Origin: Chitinophagales bacterium
Lineage (GTDB): Bacteria > Bacteroidota > Bacteroidia > Chitinophagales > UBA10324
Reading direction: 5' to 3'
Assembly (NCBI GenBank): GCA_013695775.1
Contig: JACCZV010000060.1
Span: forward strand, 1-10,145
DNA length: 10,145 bases
The notes beneath the pieces are model-generated. The model worked only from the letters and a program-made list of their open reading frames with translations, was not told the DNA's origin and made no database searches. Of the stretch, positions 1-5,862 are shown in pieces. A program made the translations under genes and the position numbers. The first letter of the stretch is position 1, and the number at the start of each line of letters is the position of its first letter.

Positions 1-102
1 ATCCTGCAAAAAGAGATGAACCTCTCCCCTTTCTTCTTTCGACAGATCATCGTCGATGAAGCGGACAAAGAATTCTTCATAATTTTTAAGATCAATATTC
101 AT
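1..102 (-). CDS. Start of a probable anti-sigma/regulatory partner of the ECF sigma factor (partial, runs off the left edge)
   Basis: Only the first 34 codons are inside the window. They read MNIDLKNYEEFFVRFIDDDL, then an acidic, charged stretch ending LFLQD. The ATG overlaps the stop codon of the upstream sigma factor gene (ATGA, a 4-base overlap), so the two genes are almost certainly co-transcribed and translationally coupled. In Bacteroidota a sigma-70 family ECF gene is often followed by a protein that starts with this kind of soluble 'NYEEFFLLYVDNELS'-like segment and continues into a putative membrane-anchored anti-sigma factor; this comparison is from memory of such proteins. No transmembrane segment or zinc ligand is visible because the rest is missing. 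That this is a coding start is clear; the anti-sigma role is inferred from position and N-terminal style. Confidence 0.7.
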   Translation of the reverse strand, partial: MNIDLKNYEEFFVRFIDDDLSKEERGEVHLFLQD

Positions 103-584
103 ATCGCATTCTCTGTTTTAACAAGGAAATTTTTTAATGTTTTTCTTGCACGAAAGATGTAAACTTTCACCTGTGATTCAGATAACCCGGCAATGGTTCC
201 AATCTCTTCATAACTATATCCCTCGTAATCGCGCAGAAGCACCACCATCTTTTGCATTTCAGGCAACTTCATCAGGCCAATGTCAAGCGCCTCCTTGGCG
301 CCAGTATATTGATAGCTGCTGCCCTGTATTTGAATATGTTCATCCATAATGTCCGTCTCCCCTTTCTTTTTTCTGAATTGGTCAATCATGTTATGATAGG
401 CGACAGTGAACAGATAAGACCGGCTCTTTTCAAAATCTACATTCTCATGATTCTTCCAGAGAATTTCGAATGCATTTTGCACCACATCCTGTGCATCGTC
501 ACTATGTTTCATGTTTTTCATGATGAAGCGGAAAACTCTATCTGAATATAAGTCAACACACCTATTGTATTCTTTCGGCGACAT
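99..584 (-). CDS. ECF-type RNA polymerase sigma factor (sigma-70 family)
   Basis: 161 aa, a normal length for an extracytoplasmic-function sigma factor, which directs RNA polymerase to a small regulon. Region 2 (about residues 8-74) contains the DDAQDVVQNAFEILWKN segment typical of the core-binding and -10 recognition helices and ends in the basic RKKK. Region 4 (about 107-154) has LPEMQKMVVLLRDYEGYSYE followed by the helix-turn-helix AGLSESQVKVYIFRARKTL that contacts the -35 region. There is no region 1.1 or 3, as expected for this class. The ATG at 584 is preceded in frame by a stop 15 bases upstream, so it is the only good start. The gene overlaps the next one by 4 bases (ATGA), suggesting a sigma/anti-sigma pair. 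The regulon and signal cannot be read from the sequence. Confidence 0.96.
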   Translation of the reverse strand: MSPKEYNRCVDLYSDRVFRFIMKNMKHSDDAQDVVQNAFEILWKNHENVDFEKSRSYLFTVAYHNMIDQFRKKKGETDIMDEHIQIQGSSYQYTGAKEALDIGLMKLPEMQKMVVLLRDYEGYSYEEIGTIAGLSESQVKVYIFRARKTLKNFLVKTENAI

Positions 585-608
585 CCGGCGTAAGGCGGTT
601 TAGGTAAG

Positions 609-642
609 CAAAAGTTACAGTTATCTGAGAATATCATTACAA
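609..642 (-). promoter_or_regulatory. Possible promoter of the ECF sigma factor gene
   Basis: On the minus strand a TTG (642-640) is followed after 22 bases by TAACTTTTG (617-609), one base off the Bacteroidota -7 element TAnnTTTG, about 25 bases before the sigma factor ATG. The spacing is slightly longer than the usual 19-21, so this is a weak call made from pattern and position only. Confidence 0.3.
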
Positions 643-710
643 CCTACCTTTCGCCTCGCCTTCTTCATTCCCCTTCCCGATTGGTAGAAATTTTAACTAT
701 TCCTCCTCAA

Positions 711-1016
711 TTACTCCAAGGGAGATGCTTTTAGCAAGTCCATTCCCTCTTTGTTTCCATCCGCTTGCAGCGCCTGCAATTTTTCATTGAGCTTAGCCCG
801 TGAAAAAACAGTCGACGGGCTAATTGTTAAAATAAGCTGCTCCGTTTCCTGTTGCATGTTGTCCATTAAAGGAGGCTGTTGTGCTTCCGGAATAGCATGA
901 GTGGTAAAAATGTAATCAGCAACCCTTATCTTATTAACTGATTCGCCCGTCTGAGCATTTGTCATCTGGCTGATTAAAATCACTGCTACCACAGCACCGG
1001 GTAATATCGTTTTCAT
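711..1016 (-). CDS. Small secreted protein of unknown function
   Basis: 101 aa; I do not recognise the family. The N-terminus MKTILPGAVVAVILISQMTNAQ is a good type I signal peptide (short basic start, hydrophobic core, NAQ cleavage site near residue 22), so the mature product of about 79 aa should be periplasmic or surface exposed. The mature part is polar and Gln-rich in the middle, with no cysteine, no repeat and no catalytic motif. Its C-terminal half (about residues 70-101) looks helical, with SRAKLNEKLQALQADGNKEG. It lies on the same strand as the ECF sigma factor, 126 bases upstream of it, but no shared regulatory element is evident. The export signal and absence of a competing long frame on the other strand support a real gene; the function is open. 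Confidence 0.7.
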   Translation of the reverse strand: MKTILPGAVVAVILISQMTNAQTGESVNKIRVADYIFTTHAIPEAQQPPLMDNMQQETEQLILTISPSTVFSRAKLNEKLQALQADGNKEGMDLLKASPLE

Positions 1017-1140
1017 GATGATAAATTTTAAATCGACTGTAGGACGGCATGATTTTCAAAAATGTTACAGCATTAATTAAAACCATCAGGATGGGTACCG
1101 CGATTCAGCATTTTTTTTTTAAAGCTTACCGGAGTGGGGC

Positions 1141-1174
1141 AAAAAAAATCTCTTCCGAGTTTACGAAAGAGATT
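1141..1174 (-). terminator. Rho-independent terminator of the rpsF-rpsR-rplI operon
   Basis: A perfect 8-bp inverted repeat (AATCTCTT at 1147-1154, AAGAGATT at 1167-1174) can extend inward by CG/CG after one mismatch and is followed on the minus strand by a run of eight T (1148-1141). It starts 22 bases after the rplI stop codon. Position, stem and T tract fit an intrinsic terminator reading on the minus strand. Confidence 0.82.
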
Positions 1175-1196
1175 CGAAATTAATGCATATGTATAG

Positions 1197-1643
1197 TTAT
1201 TCTGAAACTACTTCAAATGCGACTTCAACATTTACATCTTTATGAAGGTTGATATGCGCCTTATATTCTCCGAGCATACTTATTTCATCAGGAAGGGTAA
1301 TCTTTTTACGGTCAACTGGTAGATTCGACTGCTTCTTGATTGCGTGAGCCAATTGGATGGTGGTAACACTGCCAAAAATTTTTCCGCTGGTTCCAGTCTT
1401 CGCTCCTACTATATATTTCGTATTTTTTAGTAATTCGACAACGGTGCTGATCTGCTTTAATAACCTATCCTCACGACGGGATTCCTGCTTTATTCTCTCA
1501 TCCAGCATTTTCTTCTGTCCCTCGTCCGCTACTACAGCGAGCTTGCGGGGGATTAGATAATTTCTGGCAAACCCTGGACGAACCTTCACAAGCTCGTTTT
1601 CCCGGCCCAGCTTTTCTACATCTTGCAATAAAATGAGATCCAT
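1197..1643 (-). CDS. rplI: 50S ribosomal protein L9
   Basis: 148 aa, the standard length of bacterial L9, which binds domain V of 23S rRNA at the base of the L1 stalk. The N-terminal RNA-binding domain (about 1-50) has the signature MDLILLQDVEKLGRENELVK followed by VRPGFARNYLIPRKLA. A charged helix (about 45-75, DEGQKKMLDERIKQESRRED) links it to the C-terminal domain (about 80-148) with GKIFGSVTTIQLAHAIKKQ and the closing VNVEVAFEVVSE. It is the last gene of the operon, 7 bases after the rpsR stop, and is followed by a terminator hairpin. No Shine-Dalgarno sequence is visible, as usual in Bacteroidota. Confidence 0.98.
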   Translation of the reverse strand: MDLILLQDVEKLGRENELVKVRPGFARNYLIPRKLAVVADEGQKKMLDERIKQESRREDRLLKQISTVVELLKNTKYIVGAKTGTSGKIFGSVTTIQLAHAIKKQSNLPVDRKKITLPDEISMLGEYKAHINLHKDVNVEVAFEVVSE

Positions 1644-1650
1644 AATAAAG

Positions 1651-1920
1651 TTACTTTAAAAGGTCAGCTACATAGGGCAATAATGCCAATTGACGTGCAC
1701 GCTTGATGGCCTCGGCAACCTTGCGCTGATACTTGAGAGAATTTCCGGTAAGTCTCCGTGGCAACAGTTTTCCCTGCTCATTCACGAACTTCATCAGAAA
1801 CTCCGTTTCCTTATAATCTATATATTTGATGCCACTCTTTTTAAAGCGGCAATATTTTTTTTGTCTTTTTACGATTTTAGGCGCAGTGAGATACTTTATC
1901 TCCTTATTCCCACCTCCCAT
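1651..1920 (-). CDS. rpsR: 30S ribosomal protein S18
   Basis: 89 aa from the chosen ATG. S18 binds the platform of the 30S subunit beside S6. The conserved core is present: KKYCRFKKSGIKYIDYKE, then FVNEQGKLLPRRLTGNSLKY, then QRKVAEAIKRARQLALLPY. The frame stays open to an ATG at 1992, but that start would add 24 mostly basic residues (KRRKQKMKKNSTT...) lying inside the end of rpsF. The ATG at 1920 begins MGGGNKEIKYLTAP, gives the family's usual length of about 85-90 aa, and sits 4 bases after the rpsF stop. I therefore prefer 1920. The order S6-S18-L9 without an intervening ssb or priB gene is common in Bacteroidota. Confidence 0.95.
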   Translation of the reverse strand: MGGGNKEIKYLTAPKIVKRQKKYCRFKKSGIKYIDYKETEFLMKFVNEQGKLLPRRLTGNSLKYQRKVAEAIKRARQLALLPYVADLLK

Positions 1921-1924
1921 GGTT

Positions 1925-2317
1925 CTACGCTTGGGCTTCGGCTGGTATGTTGTTGAGTTCTTTTTCATCTTTTGTTTCCTTCTTTTTTCCAACTAAACCC
2001 TTACGCCTGCGATCATTATAATCCATTCCATATTTATCAAGCTTCACTGTTAGAAAACGAAGAATGTTCTCATCGCGTTTATATTCCAGTTCCAGTTTGC
2101 TGATAACGGTAGTAGGTCCTGCAAATTCCATGATATAATAGATTCCATTGGATTTGCCCTGAATGGGAAATGCGAGCTGCCGAAGGCCCCAGGTGCGCTC
2201 TTCAACAATGGTTGAGCCGGCATCGGTTACCATTTTGGTAAATTTGGAGATTTCCCTTTTCACATCATCTTCTGCAAGAAGAGGGGAAAAGATAATCACC
2301 GTTTCGTAGTTAGGCAT
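1925..2317 (-). CDS. rpsF: 30S ribosomal protein S6
   Basis: 130 aa. S6 pairs with S18 on the 16S rRNA platform. The sequence starts MPNYETVIIFSPLLAEDDVK and carries the family hallmarks EERTWGLRQLAFPIQGKSNG, YYIMEFAGP and ENILRFLTVKLDKYG. The ferredoxin-like domain ends near residue 100. After it comes a charged tail of about 30 residues (DRRRKGLVGKKKETKDEKEL...), of the kind found in many S6 proteins. It is the first gene of the operon, with a strong Bacteroidota promoter about 35 bases upstream and an AT-rich leader with no Shine-Dalgarno sequence. Confidence 0.98.
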   Translation of the reverse strand: MPNYETVIIFSPLLAEDDVKREISKFTKMVTDAGSTIVEERTWGLRQLAFPIQGKSNGIYYIMEFAGPTTVISKLELEYKRDENILRFLTVKLDKYGMDYNDRRRKGLVGKKKETKDEKELNNIPAEAQA

Positions 2318-2351
2318 GCTTAAATACTAAATGAGTTTTAATTCGGGAGGG

Positions 2352-2382
2352 CAAAGATAGTCAATGGGTTTGGAAAAACAAA
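2352..2382 (-). promoter_or_regulatory. Promoter of the rpsF-rpsR-rplI operon (Bacteroidota consensus)
   Basis: On the minus strand TTTG (2382-2379), a 19-base spacer and TATCTTTG (2359-2352) match both the -33 element and the -7 element TAnnTTTG of the primary sigma factor of Bacteroidota, with the expected spacing. The transcription start should fall near 2345, giving a leader of roughly 25-30 bases before the rpsF ATG. This is the cleanest promoter in the window. Confidence 0.8.
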
Positions 2383-2388
2383 TGCATA

Positions 2389-2407
2389 TTGAAAGTTAAT
2401 ATGGGTA
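2389..2407 (+). repeat. Intergenic gapped repeat, copy 1 (upstream of the TonB-dependent receptor)
   Basis: TTGAAAGT directly followed by TAATATGGGTA. The same two blocks, separated by two extra bases (CT), occur at 4957-4977, on the far side of the receptor gene and in the same orientation. All 19 bases of this copy are matched in the other. The function is unknown and chance is not excluded. Confidence 0.35.
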
Positions 2408-2474
2408 CCGACTGCCAGAAAATTGATTGCCGGCTTAATCCAAACTTAATTGAACTTACATTTATATTCATTTA

Positions 2475-4838
2475 ATGACAGCCGGTTATAGCCTTCATTT
2501 AGTTTTTACAGTTGCTATTTTACTTTGTTGTGATTCATCCATTGCGCAGCAAGGATCAATAAAGGGTACTGTGCAAGATGCAACGTCAAACGAAATTCTT
2601 ATAGGCGTTACCCTCAGCTTTAACAATGGTATCGGAACAGTCACGGATACTTTGGGCACTTATATTATAGCACTCAATGCTGGAACCTATGATGTTAAAT
2701 ATACTTATTTAGGTTATGAAACGCAGCAACGAGAGGTTTTGATTCAGGCGGGCATCACCCAAACCCTCGATATCAAAATGAAGCAGGTGAGCAATGAATT
2801 AAATCTTGTTGTGGTGACAGCCAGTAAATATGAAAAGAACATTACGAAAGAAACGGTCTCTATGGAAGTTCTTACCTCTGATTTCATCAACAACAGCAAT
2901 GCAGTTGAAATGGGTGAAGCCATTGAGAAGGTCCCGGGGCTCAATATCATCGATAACCAGGCTAATGTTCGCGGTGGTAGTGGCTTTTCTTACGGGGCAG
3001 GAAGCAGAGTGCTGGTATTGGTAGATGGAATCCCTGAGCTCACGGGTGATGCAGGTGATGTGAAATGGGAATTTCTACCTGTAGAAAATCTCGCGCAGGT
3101 AGAAATCATCAAGGGGGCTTCATCGGTTTTGTATGGATCTTCTGCATTGAATGGTGTAATCAACTTGCGTACACGCTACCCCACTTCCACACCCGAAACA
3201 CGAATTATTGCATTCCAGGGGGTTTATGAGAATCCCTCTGACAAATCAAAAGCATGGTGGGGAAACCGGCAACCTTATTTTGGAGGGGCTAACTTTTTTC
3301 ATAGCCGTAAACTCGGATATTTTGATTTAGTGGTCGGTGGCAACATGAATCATGAACAAAGTTTCCACGAAGGAGAATATCACCTTCGAGGAAGGATCAA
3401 TGGAAACACTCGATTTCGCTTCAAATCCATTGACGGACTTTCTGCAGGGGTGAATTTTAATATCATGCATTACGGTTCAGCCACATATTTCCTGTGGGCA
3501 GATGACACCACCGGCGCATACAAAGCTTTGGGTGGTCTTGACAGTGGTACAACTACAGTGTCGGAGGGAAAAAATACACGGATGACCATTGATCCATTTA
3601 TTACCTATTTCTCCCCCAATGGCGATCACCACGATTTGAAGCTCCGCTATTTCTATACAGAAAACAACAACAATACAAACCAGGGCTCTATATCAAAATA
3701 TTACTATGGGGAATATCAATATCAAAAGAAGTTACCTTTTGACGTGAACTGGGTTACCGGTGCTTCGGGCAGTTATTCCGATGTTGCCTCAGAACTTTAT
3801 TCAGATCATTTCGCAAGCAACCTTGCTGCATTTACACAAATCGATAAAACCTTCGGCAAGCTGATAGTCGCCGCCGGGATACGCTATGAAATTTTCAGGG
3901 TAGATACAGCGAAAGGAAATTCAGAACCTGTATTTAGGGCTGGCGTAAATTATGAACTTGGAAAAACAACGTTTCTGCGTGGCTCTTTTGGTCAGGGATA
4001 TCGCTTTCCCTCCATTGCAGAGAAATTTATAAGTACCTCTATTGCTGCACTAAGTGTTTTCCCAAATCCTGAGGTGCAGGCGGAGAAGGGATGGAGCGCA
4101 GAATTAGGGTTGAAACAGGTATTCAAGCTGAACAGTTGGAGGGGATACTTAGATGTTGCTGGCTTTGTGCAGCGATACAGCGATCTCATCGAATTTAAAT
4201 TTGGATACTATCATCCTGATCCCTTTCCGGGGGAGTACGATCTGAATTATCTTGGCTTTAAATCTATCAACGTAGAAAATGCTTCAATCATTGGCTCCGA
4301 ATTCTCTGTGATAGGTCAGGGATCTTTACTCGGCATCCAAACCAATCTGCTTGCAGGAATCACCTATATACATCCGGTAAATGTTGATCAGCAGAAATTT
4401 GCTGACAGCCTGATAGCAAGTGATCCTTCCTTACCGGATTATATAACAGACTCACTCAAGCAATCGGCAATTTTGAATTACCGGTTTAAAACTTCCATCA
4501 AATTCAATATTGATCAGACCTACAAAAAATTTTCCTGGGGGATAGAGGCACGATACAATAGTTTTATGACGAACATAGATCCTTTCTTTGAAGGCAATGA
4601 TCCGCTCATCGTCTATCTGTTTGGGAAGCCAACTGAATTCATACCAGGGGTAAAAAACTACAGGGAATCAAATCGTCATGGCGATTATATTATTGATTTG
4701 AGAATATCCTATAATCTATCCGATAAGGTTCGCTTTTCGATAATAACAAAAAATACTTTTAACAAGGAATACTCCATACGCCCTGCATTGTTAGAAGCGC
4801 CACGTAGTTATACGGCGCAGGTGATGGTGAAGATTTAG
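2475..4838 (+). CDS. TonB-dependent outer-membrane receptor with N-terminal carboxypeptidase-regulatory-like domain
   Basis: 787 aa. A signal peptide (about 1-24, hydrophobic LVFTVAILLCC, cleavage near SIAQ) leads into a carboxypeptidase-D regulatory-like beta-sandwich (about 27-112: GSIKGTVQDATSNEILIGVT ... YDVKYTYLGYETQQREV). The plug domain follows (about 118-235), with EAIEKVPGLNI, VRGGSGFSYGAGSRVLVLVD and the typical VEIIKGASSVLYGSSALNGV. The remainder is a 22-strand-type beta-barrel with the conserved FLRGSFGQGYRFPSIAEKF stretch. Such receptors import iron chelates, cobalamin or other scarce ligands using TonB energy. It is shorter than SusC-type glycan receptors (about 1000 aa) and no susD gene is adjacent, so a glycan role is unlikely; the true ligand cannot be told. 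No companion transporter or regulator gene lies next to it. I saw no convincing promoter: TACATTTA at 2457-2464 lacks a properly spaced TTG. Confidence 0.95.
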   Translation: MTAGYSLHLVFTVAILLCCDSSIAQQGSIKGTVQDATSNEILIGVTLSFNNGIGTVTDTLGTYIIALNAGTYDVKYTYLGYETQQREVLIQAGITQTLDIKMKQVSNELNLVVVTASKYEKNITKETVSMEVLTSDFINNSNAVEMGEAIEKVPGLNIIDNQANVRGGSGFSYGAGSRVLVLVDGIPELTGDAGDVKWEFLPVENLAQVEIIKGASSVLYGSSALNGVINLRTRYPTSTPETRIIAFQGVYENPSDKSKAWWGNRQPYFGGANFFHSRKLGYFDLVVGGNMNHEQSFHEGEYHLRGRINGNTRFRFKSIDGLSAGVNFNIMHYGSATYFLWADDTTGAYKALGGLDSGTTTVSEGKNTRMTIDPFITYFSPNGDHHDLKLRYFYTENNNNTNQGSISKYYYGEYQYQKKLPFDVNWVTGASGSYSDVASELYSDHFASNLAAFTQIDKTFGKLIVAAGIRYEIFRVDTAKGNSEPVFRAGVNYELGKTTFLRGSFGQGYRFPSIAEKFISTSIAALSVFPNPEVQAEKGWSAELGLKQVFKLNSWRGYLDVAGFVQRYSDLIEFKFGYYHPDPFPGEYDLNYLGFKSINVENASIIGSEFSVIGQGSLLGIQTNLLAGITYIHPVNVDQQKFADSLIASDPSLPDYITDSLKQSAILNYRFKTSIKFNIDQTYKKFSWGIEARYNSFMTNIDPFFEGNDPLIVYLFGKPTEFIPGVKNYRESNRHGDYIIDLRISYNLSDKVRFSIITKNTFNKEYSIRPALLEAPRSYTAQVMVKI

Positions 4839-4840
4839 GA

Positions 4841-4877
4841 AAAAAAATTATAACATCCATTCCATTATAATTTTTTT
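4841..4877. terminator. AT-only hairpin after the TonB-dependent receptor gene, possible bidirectional terminator
   Basis: A perfect 13-bp inverted repeat, AAAAAAATTATAA (4841-4853) and TTATAATTTTTTT (4865-4877), encloses an 11-base loop and begins 2 bases after the receptor's TAG. The T run ending the right arm would serve the plus strand and the A run the minus strand. It also lies about 120 bases beyond the end of the convergent T9SS cargo gene. The stem holds no G or C, so it is weaker than a classical intrinsic terminator; the position is what makes the call. Confidence 0.65.
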
Positions 4878-4956
4878 CAAGCATGATGACCAATACTCAA
4901 AGATTGCTTCTCCCGTAGAAAAAAGACGTGAGCGCAATGTCGGTGCACTGAAGCTT

Positions 4957-4977
4957 TTGAAAGTCTTAATATGGGTA
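4957..4977 (+). repeat. Intergenic gapped repeat, copy 2 (downstream of the TonB-dependent receptor)
   Basis: TTGAAAGT, then CT, then TAATATGGGTA. It matches copy 1 at 2389-2407 apart from the two-base insertion. It lies between the convergent ends of the receptor and T9SS cargo genes. No dyad symmetry or known motif is apparent. Confidence 0.35.
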
Positions 4978-4997
4978 AAACGATATCTTAATCACTA

Positions 4998-5747
4998 CTA
5001 TCTCTTTTCAACCACGAGGGTCTTTGTCAAAGAATGGTTACCATCCCCTACCGTATAGAAATAAATACCGGATGAGAATTTAGAAGCATCTAACGTAATT
5101 GTATTGATTCCGGGTCGACCTGATACAGTGGTATTGAAGATTTTATTGCCCACTACATTAAAAACTTTTACCTCAATTGTTGCCGGCGATAAAAGATTTA
5201 CTAAAATGCTGGTAGTTGAATAAACGGGGTTGGGTGAATTTTGTGAAACATCAAATTTGTTTTTATTAACAGAAGGAATTCCCGTTGAATTTTTTACTTC
5301 TATATAGTATCCGGAGAAATCTACCTCCTGGAAGATGAATGATGAGATAAATACTTTTGCCTCAATGGTAAGCGGGTAAAGGCCAACTGTGGTTGGTGTA
5401 CCTTGGATTTTGACACATCCAACGGAATCTCCTTTAAAGGAACAGGAGGATGGATTGCAGGTGTAAGTAAAGGGTACTGAAGAAGGAATGGCATCGAGGC
5501 CCGCGATTCCGGTAAGCTCAACGTGATCCACATCAACTCCTGTAACGATTACTGAAGAATCTGTCTTGGGAACTTTGAACTGAACGGTAAAATCATAGGG
5601 TGTATTTACCTCAGTAGCCGGAAGATTGATCACCGTATCTGGATAAACACCTGAGCCCGGCTGTGTCCATTCCGGAATACAGGCCTGGGAAAAAATATCT
5701 GAAACAAGTATGGACAATAAAAATGCAACAAGCAGCAACTTCTTCAT
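4998..5747 (-). CDS. Secreted protein with T9SS type A C-terminal sorting domain
   Basis: 249 aa. The signal peptide MKKLLLVAFLLSILVSDIFS (1-20) precedes a Cys-containing N-terminal domain (about 21-150) and a C-terminal sorting domain (165-249). The latter shows FDVSQNSPNPVYSTTSILVN, IEVKVFNVVGNKIF, DASKFSSGIYFYTV and the final LTKTLVVEKR, the signature of proteins carried across the outer membrane by the type IX (Por) secretion system and then released or anchored to surface polysaccharide. The middle region contains CVKIQGTPTTVGLYPLTIEA, resembling the closing strands of putative Ig-like (He_PIG-type) domains. Four cysteines (23, 97, 102, 111) could form two disulphides. There is no enzymatic motif, so a structural, adhesive or binding role is possible but only inferred. 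It is divergent from the TraB/GumN gene with a 115-base spacer. Confidence 0.9.
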   Translation of the reverse strand: MKKLLLVAFLLSILVSDIFSQACIPEWTQPGSGVYPDTVINLPATEVNTPYDFTVQFKVPKTDSSVIVTGVDVDHVELTGIAGLDAIPSSVPFTYTCNPSSCSFKGDSVGCVKIQGTPTTVGLYPLTIEAKVFISSFIFQEVDFSGYYIEVKNSTGIPSVNKNKFDVSQNSPNPVYSTTSILVNLLSPATIEVKVFNVVGNKIFNTTVSGRPGINTITLDASKFSSGIYFYTVGDGNHSLTKTLVVEKR

Positions 5748-5862
5748 GTGATCTGTTTGTGTAAAAATAAATCATAATTGTGGCAGCCCGATTAATTATC
5801 TGCAGGCTGGTCTATGGTCATAACAAATGATTTTCATCTCTTCTATTATATTCACCCTTTCG

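Noticed and set aside
1091..1100. ATGGGTACCG shared with 2401-2410, flanking the ribosomal operon as direct repeats
   Set aside because: Ten-base matches are expected many times by chance in 10 kb, and the sequence beyond the ten bases does not match, so it was not called as target-site or operon-flanking repeats.
1111..1120. Run of ten T on the plus strand as a possible terminator
   Set aside because: No plus-strand gene ends to its left and no stem of useful length precedes it; it is more likely a homopolymer tract in the spacer.
2457..2464. TACATTTA as the -7 element for the TonB-dependent receptor gene
   Set aside because: The nearest usable TTG (2427-2429) is 27 bases away, well outside the normal spacing, and the element is less than 15 bases from the ATG.
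5762..5769. TATTTTTA on the minus strand as promoter of the T9SS cargo gene
   Set aside because: There is no TTG at the proper distance upstream and it lies only 15 bases from the ATG.
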